From assembly GCA_947476185.1 (NCBI GenBank), contig CANJPX010000030.1, positions 1-39,220 on the forward strand: DNA of 39,220 bases. The letters are read 5' to 3'. Source of the stretch: Bacteroidota bacterium. GTDB taxonomy: Bacteria; Bacteroidota; Bacteroidia; 2-12-FULL-35-15. The number at the start of each line of letters is the position of its first letter. Within the stretch, counting starts at the first letter, position 1. The notes under the pieces are model-generated. The model searched no databases and was not told where the DNA came from. It was given only the letters and a program-made list of their open reading frames with translations. Positions 35,240 to 39,220 of the stretch are shown here, in pieces. A program made the position numbers and the translations under genes.

Positions 35240-36008
35240 AATTTCTTTTACTCCTGAAGTAGGAATAATACTAGGAACAGGACTTGGCGGGTTGGTAGAA
35301 GAAATAAATATCAAACATACCATCCTTTATTCAGAAATCCCGAATTTCCCCGTATCAACGGTAGAAGGCCATTCAGGTAAATTAATTTTCGGAGAGCTTG
35401 GCGGAAAAAATGTGATTGCCATGCAAGGGCGATTTCACTATTATGAAGGCTATACCATGCAACAAGTAACATTTCCGGTGCGAGTGATGAAATTGTTGGG
35501 TGTAAAAAACTTATTTGTTTCCAATGCTTCCGGGGGTGTAAATCCGAATTTCGAGATCGGTGACCTGATGATCATCAACGACCATATCAACTTTTTCCCT
35601 TCCAATCCTTTGATCGGAAAAAACATTAAAGAAATGGGACCGCGCTTCCCGGATATGAGCGAAGCCTACAGCAAAGTGATAATTGCCAAAGCAAAAAAAG
35701 TTGCTGCTGCAAATAAAATAAAAGTTCAAGAAGGAGTCTATTTAGGATTATCCGGACCAACATTTGAAACACCGGCCGAATACCACATGGTAAGAGTGCT
35801 AGGCGCAGATGCTGTTGGAATGAGTACTGTTCCCGAAATTATTGTAGCTCGTCATATGGATATCCCATGCTTTGCAATGTCGATCATCACCGACCTTGGC
35901 GTACCGGGGAAAATTGTGGAAGTGACACATGAAGAAGTACAACAGGTTGCCGCCCTTGCAGAAAAGAAAATGACAATTATTATGAAGGAATTAATGAAAG
36001 AATTATAA
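35196..36008 (+). CDS. punA: Purine nucleoside phosphorylase (trimeric, PNP-I/PunA type)
   Basis: 270 aa, the size of trimeric PNP. Cleaves purine nucleosides with phosphate to free base and ribose 1-phosphate. Phosphate site GTGLGG (27-32) and GHSG (58-61), QGRFHYYEGY (77-86), NASGGVNPNF (110-119), base site GPTFETPAEY (187-196) and GMSTVPE (208-214). The residue aligned with human Asn243 is Asp233 (SIITDLGV), where Asn favours 6-oxopurines; this may allow adenosine. The first 44 nt lie inside lpxK; no other suitable Met occurs before the phosphate loop, so the overlap is real. Stop at 36006-36008, 3 nt before the convergent gene's stop. Confidence 0.93.
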   Translation: MLEQIKNTAAYIQSKISFTPEVGIILGTGLGGLVEEINIKHTILYSEIPNFPVSTVEGHSGKLIFGELGGKNVIAMQGRFHYYEGYTMQQVTFPVRVMKLLGVKNLFVSNASGGVNPNFEIGDLMIINDHINFFPSNPLIGKNIKEMGPRFPDMSEAYSKVIIAKAKKVAAANKIKVQEGVYLGLSGPTFETPAEYHMVRVLGADAVGMSTVPEIIVARHMDIPCFAMSIITDLGVPGKIVEVTHEEVQQVAALAEKKMTIIMKELMKEL

Positions 36009-36011
36009 AAA

Positions 36012-37619
36012 TTATTCCAACAATTTAATTAGCAATTTTTGATATTCATACAGATCAGATGATTTAGCAATAATCGCCTTGACCATCAATTTTACTTTTG
36101 CGGCAGCACTAATATTCATTGCTTCACATAAAAAGGCCATTTCATTAAGCGTCTTCTTTTCTTCCTTTTTGAAAGGTTTTACTTTTCCGGCCTTTTGAAT
36201 AAATTTATTTCTGATCTGCTTCTCAGCTTTCATTCTATTCCCCTGAAACTCTTTAGCTATTAGGCTTGTCAGCTTTCCCCTTATCTCAGCTAAGGTAATG
36301 GGAGTATCCATACCCATATTCAAAGCAATATTGCTTTCTGTAAATCGCTTCAATATTTTCTCACTGCTCCTATACCCCTTTTGTTTTTGAATTTTTTCAA
36401 AGTCCTGTAATGAAATTTGATTTAGTTCTTTATTTAAAGATCGGAAACCAAAACGAAAATAAAACCAATAAGCCCCGGATCTGATTCCTTCAGGATTACC
36501 TGCTCCATATTGATAAGGCTCTATTTCAAAATAATCCACACCAAAAACTTGCCGGTAAACACGCAACAACTGACACATCAAATAACCGGATTCGCCACCA
36601 CGGTAGGATTCAAAAATATTGATTCCGAATAAGGATCTTTTGCCAAACACCCATCCACCACCATACGCTGAAGGCAATCCGTTTTTAAACAGCGTATAGC
36701 CAACATACGATTCTAAAGGCAATTGTCGTTCAATAGTCATCCCATAAATAGCAATTGAAACACCTCTTTCCAATTCATACAATTTGAATGATCGTTCATC
36801 AATATATGTTACAGGATCTGTTTCGCGCTGTAGTAATGACAACGAATTTTTAATAACACCCACAAGTGAACTTAATTCCTCACTGTTGATTTTTTTTTGT
36901 TCAGGCAACTTCCTGTTTAACAATTCTACTTGATCGAATTTTTTTATAATTTCTTTATGGTAAAAAGGATCTCCAATTTGCATCCGATTATAGGCAAATG
37001 AGAACCCTTTACTTTCCGAAAACAAATTCACGTATAACTGAAGCCCATTGAACAAATAATCTTTCATGTATGGCTGTTCATTCAATCTGTCAAATTCAGA
37101 TAACAAAAAAGAAAGAGTATCTTTTTTCTCCACCTTCAGCGCAGCAAAAAGTTTGTTTTTTTTGTAATTAAATGTGGTGATCTCCTTTTCTAAAGATGGT
37201 AATGTGAACTGCAGTGCATTATTCAATGAAACGGAGTCGTTATTGAACGAATCCAGGGAAATCGAAACAAGACTATTTGAAGTATACCATTTTAACAGAT
37301 CGTGCGAAAAGGTTGAATTGGTTACTGTAAAAGGCAATCCGGTATTTTGTAGTTTCAACAGGGCTGATTTGTCCGTGTTTTTTAAAACAGTACAAATCCG
37401 CATTAGCTGCTCCTCGGCTTCAATCAAAATATTTTTATTGGATGGATGAGCTATAATGAAAAGCAGGATATTTTGGAAATCAACCAATAATTTACCAGCC
37501 GGTAATTTTTTATTCCTTACTATTTTGAACAGTTCAAGTTTTTGTTTTTCACTTTCAGGGTCATATTTATTACAAACTGCCCTCAACCTATTTAACAATA
37601 TTTTAAAAGTGTTTTCCAT
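36012..37619 (-). CDS. 535-residue protein of unknown function with a GNAT-like segment
   Basis: No named family recognised. Start ATG 37619 (MENTFKILLNRL); a further in-frame start at 37664 would add a 15-residue hydrophobic stretch and is less likely. Residues 1-280 are helical and Leu/Lys-rich. Residues ~283-393 look like an N-acyltransferase fold: strands GVSIAIYGMTIE, SYVGYTLFKN and LFGINIFES, the loop RGGESG (340-345) then a helix, a strand VDYFEIEPYQY, and Asn with a YWFYFRFGF end, echoing the 'RGxGxG/A ... N ... Y..lGF' GNAT pattern. Residues 400-535 are helical and basic (KKEEKKTLNEM). No signal peptide. GNAT membership is inference from motif spacing only. Confidence 0.7.
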   Translation of the reverse strand: MENTFKILLNRLRAVCNKYDPESEKQKLELFKIVRNKKLPAGKLLVDFQNILLFIIAHPSNKNILIEAEEQLMRICTVLKNTDKSALLKLQNTGLPFTVTNSTFSHDLLKWYTSNSLVSISLDSFNNDSVSLNNALQFTLPSLEKEITTFNYKKNKLFAALKVEKKDTLSFLLSEFDRLNEQPYMKDYLFNGLQLYVNLFSESKGFSFAYNRMQIGDPFYHKEIIKKFDQVELLNRKLPEQKKINSEELSSLVGVIKNSLSLLQRETDPVTYIDERSFKLYELERGVSIAIYGMTIERQLPLESYVGYTLFKNGLPSAYGGGWVFGKRSLFGINIFESYRGGESGYLMCQLLRVYRQVFGVDYFEIEPYQYGAGNPEGIRSGAYWFYFRFGFRSLNKELNQISLQDFEKIQKQKGYRSSEKILKRFTESNIALNMGMDTPITLAEIRGKLTSLIAKEFQGNRMKAEKQIRNKFIQKAGKVKPFKKEEKKTLNEMAFLCEAMNISAAAKVKLMVKAIIAKSSDLYEYQKLLIKLLE

Positions 37620-37747
37620 ATTTCCGCTTTTTACAATTATAAAAGTAATAATTGTCAAAAGCAATTATTTCGAATTTCCTCAAAAAAAAGGAAGATCGTC
37701 TACATCCAGCTAATTTTCATATCTTTATCTATAGCAAATCCATAAAA

Positions 37748-39220
37748 ATGAAAAAACATCTATTTCTCTTATTTTATATTGTTTCAATAGTAAAAATAAG
37801 CGCCCAAACAAACACTGACATTGACATTCCTGCAATGGAACAAAAAGCTCATGAAGCAAAATCCAGATCTGTATTATCCGGTGCAGCAAATACCTATGAT
37901 CTGAAATACCATCGTTGCGTTTGGATAGTTGATCCAGCTGTAAATTATATTAAGGGAGCCATCACATCCCATTTCAAACCTACTATTGCTGGTTTTAATT
38001 TAATGCAATTTGATCTTGATGTTTCTTTTACGATCGATTCTGTAAAATACCATAACACAACATTAACCTACGCTCAAACCGGCACAGGAATATTGGAGAT
38101 TACTTTCCCTTCGACACTTCCAATAAATGTACTTGATTCTGTAACTGTTTTTTATCAAGGGACTCCAGGCACTTCAGGCTTTGGCTCTTTCAATCAATCA
38201 ACTCACGGCACTCCCGCGCAACCTATTATCTGGACATTATCTGAACCATTTGGGGCGAAAGATTGGTGGCCATGCAAACAAGATCTGAATGACAAAATAG
38301 ATTCTGTTGATGTAATTGTAACTGTTCCAACAGGAAACAGAGTGGCAAGCAATGGAATATTATTATCTGAAATAGTTTCGGGACCAAATACCATCTTTCA
38401 TTGGAAAACGAAACATCCGATAGCCGCATATCTGGTTGCTATCGGAGTAACAAACTATGTTTATTATTCTGATTATGTTCCGCTTACTGCAACGGATTCA
38501 ATCCAAGTATTAAATTTTGTTTACCCCGAAAATCTGGTAAGCGCTCAATCACTTACGCCGGACATTATCAATGTGATAAAATTATATGATAGTTTGACAA
38601 TACTTTATCCTTTTGCAGATGAGAAATATGGTCATGCGCAATTCGGATGGGGAGGCGGAATGGAACATCAAACAATGAGTTTTGTTGTTTCATTTAATCA
38701 TTCTTTGATCGCGCACGAATGTGCTCATCAATGGTTTGGTGATCATGTTACATGCGGAAGCTGGGAGGATATTTGGTTGAACGAAGGGTTTGCTACCTAT
38801 TTTGAAGGCTTAACAGAAGAACGTTATTTTCCTAGTACATGGCAAGCATGGAAACAAGGAAAAATAAACAACATCACGTCGTCACCGGCAGGTTCTGTAT
38901 TATGTGACGACACAACGAGCGTAAGTAGAATATTCAGTGGTCGTTTGACGTACGACAAAGGATCCTATTTGCTTCATATGCTTCGCTGGGAATTAGGCGA
39001 TAACATATTCTTTCAAGCAATAAAAAACTATTTGAATGCTCCGGGTATCGCTGACAATTACGCTAAAACACCTGATTTTAAAGCGCATCTAGAAGCTGCC
39101 AGTGGACAAAATCTTACCACATTTTTCGATCAATGGTATTACAAACAGGGCTTTCCATCCTATCAGGTATTATGGGGACAAACAGGAAGTGCTGTGAATG
39201 TAACCATTAATCAAACGCAA
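37748..39220 (+). CDS. Secreted M1 family metalloaminopeptidase, 3'-truncated
   Basis: 491 codons to the window edge, no stop. Signal peptide MKKHLFLLFYIVSIVKISAQ. Beta-rich N-terminal domain to ~210 (WTLSEPFGAKDWWPCKQD is the M1 'EP..AR...PC.D' strand with Lys for Arg). Exopeptidase motif GGGMEHQ (302-308; the usual GxMEN has His for Asn). Zinc site HECAH (323-327) and Glu346 in NEGFA, exactly HExxH-x18-E; catalytic Tyr402 in TYDKGSY. All key residues for activity are present. Expected to trim N-terminal residues from external peptides. A C-terminal T9SS domain may lie beyond the edge, but cannot be seen. It diverges from the unknown gene at 36012-37619. Confidence 0.92.
   Translation, partial: MKKHLFLLFYIVSIVKISAQTNTDIDIPAMEQKAHEAKSRSVLSGAANTYDLKYHRCVWIVDPAVNYIKGAITSHFKPTIAGFNLMQFDLDVSFTIDSVKYHNTTLTYAQTGTGILEITFPSTLPINVLDSVTVFYQGTPGTSGFGSFNQSTHGTPAQPIIWTLSEPFGAKDWWPCKQDLNDKIDSVDVIVTVPTGNRVASNGILLSEIVSGPNTIFHWKTKHPIAAYLVAIGVTNYVYYSDYVPLTATDSIQVLNFVYPENLVSAQSLTPDIINVIKLYDSLTILYPFADEKYGHAQFGWGGGMEHQTMSFVVSFNHSLIAHECAHQWFGDHVTCGSWEDIWLNEGFATYFEGLTEERYFPSTWQAWKQGKINNITSSPAGSVLCDDTTSVSRIFSGRLTYDKGSYLLHMLRWELGDNIFFQAIKNYLNAPGIADNYAKTPDFKAHLEAASGQNLTTFFDQWYYKQGFPSYQVLWGQTGSAVNVTINQTQ

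Overview
The window is a low-GC chromosomal segment (mid-30s percent by eye) of an unnamed member of the Bacteroidota, probably near the Flavobacteriales/Sphingobacteriales. The evidence is consistent: a type IX secretion (T9SS) sorting tail on a subtilase, TAnnTTTG-type -7 promoter elements, few Shine-Dalgarno sites, a DUF5606 protein, the short archaeal-type ProS, a C4 zinc-ribbon/NIF3 pair, and an orphan ftsE. It is mostly housekeeping DNA. I see no prophage, insertion sequence, CRISPR array, restriction-modification operon or other obvious defence locus. No gap between genes exceeds about 300 bases.

Layout. 1-1440 (+) is the 3' end of a large Gly-rich secreted protein, facing gyrB (-) across a bidirectional terminator. 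3649-8464 (-) is a two-gene operon: a 1046-residue periplasmic TPR protein and an outer-membrane beta-barrel whose start overlaps the end of the TPR gene. ftsE (+) at 8684-9364 meets two glycosyltransferases (-) tail to tail. murB (+) at 11857 has an unusual repeat-rich leader. 12874-19181 is a minus-strand run of five genes: an HsdR_N nuclease-fold protein, a T9SS subtilase, DUF5606, an M3 oligopeptidase and a DinB-like protein. 19300-25488 is a plus-strand run: AMP nucleosidase, holA, an EVE-domain protein, purB, a family 2 glycosyltransferase and an alpha/beta-hydrolase lipoprotein. 25489-29018 (-) holds radC, rpsT, tRNA-Glu(TTC), a conserved hypothetical and proS. 29146-31988 (+) holds a Gly/Tyr/Pro repeat lipoprotein and a FadL/OmpP1 porin, separated by a very long hairpin. 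32058-33920 (-) is NIF3 followed by the zinc-ribbon coiled-coil protein. lpxK and punA (+) overlap by 44 bases. They are followed by a 535-residue unassigned protein (-) with a GNAT-like core, and by a 3'-truncated M1 aminopeptidase (+).

How the genes relate. Envelope biogenesis is the main theme: murB, lpxK, ftsE, glycosyltransferases, FadL porin, TPR/barrel pair, lipoproteins and T9SS cargo. Purine interconversion is the second: AMP nucleosidase, PurB and a PNP with Asp at the purine-specificity position. The most interesting unexplained signals are non-coding: (1) the near-perfect stem of about 18 bp at 30474-30517; (2) three CTGTGGT/ACCACAG elements before murB that could form mutually exclusive hairpins, one beside the start codon; (3) a hairpin between tRNA-Glu and rpsT; (4) tandem 15-bp repeats before lpxK. 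On the protein side, the GNAT-like orphan at 36012-37619 and the repeat lipoprotein at 29146 stand out. These are candidates read by eye, not demonstrated systems.
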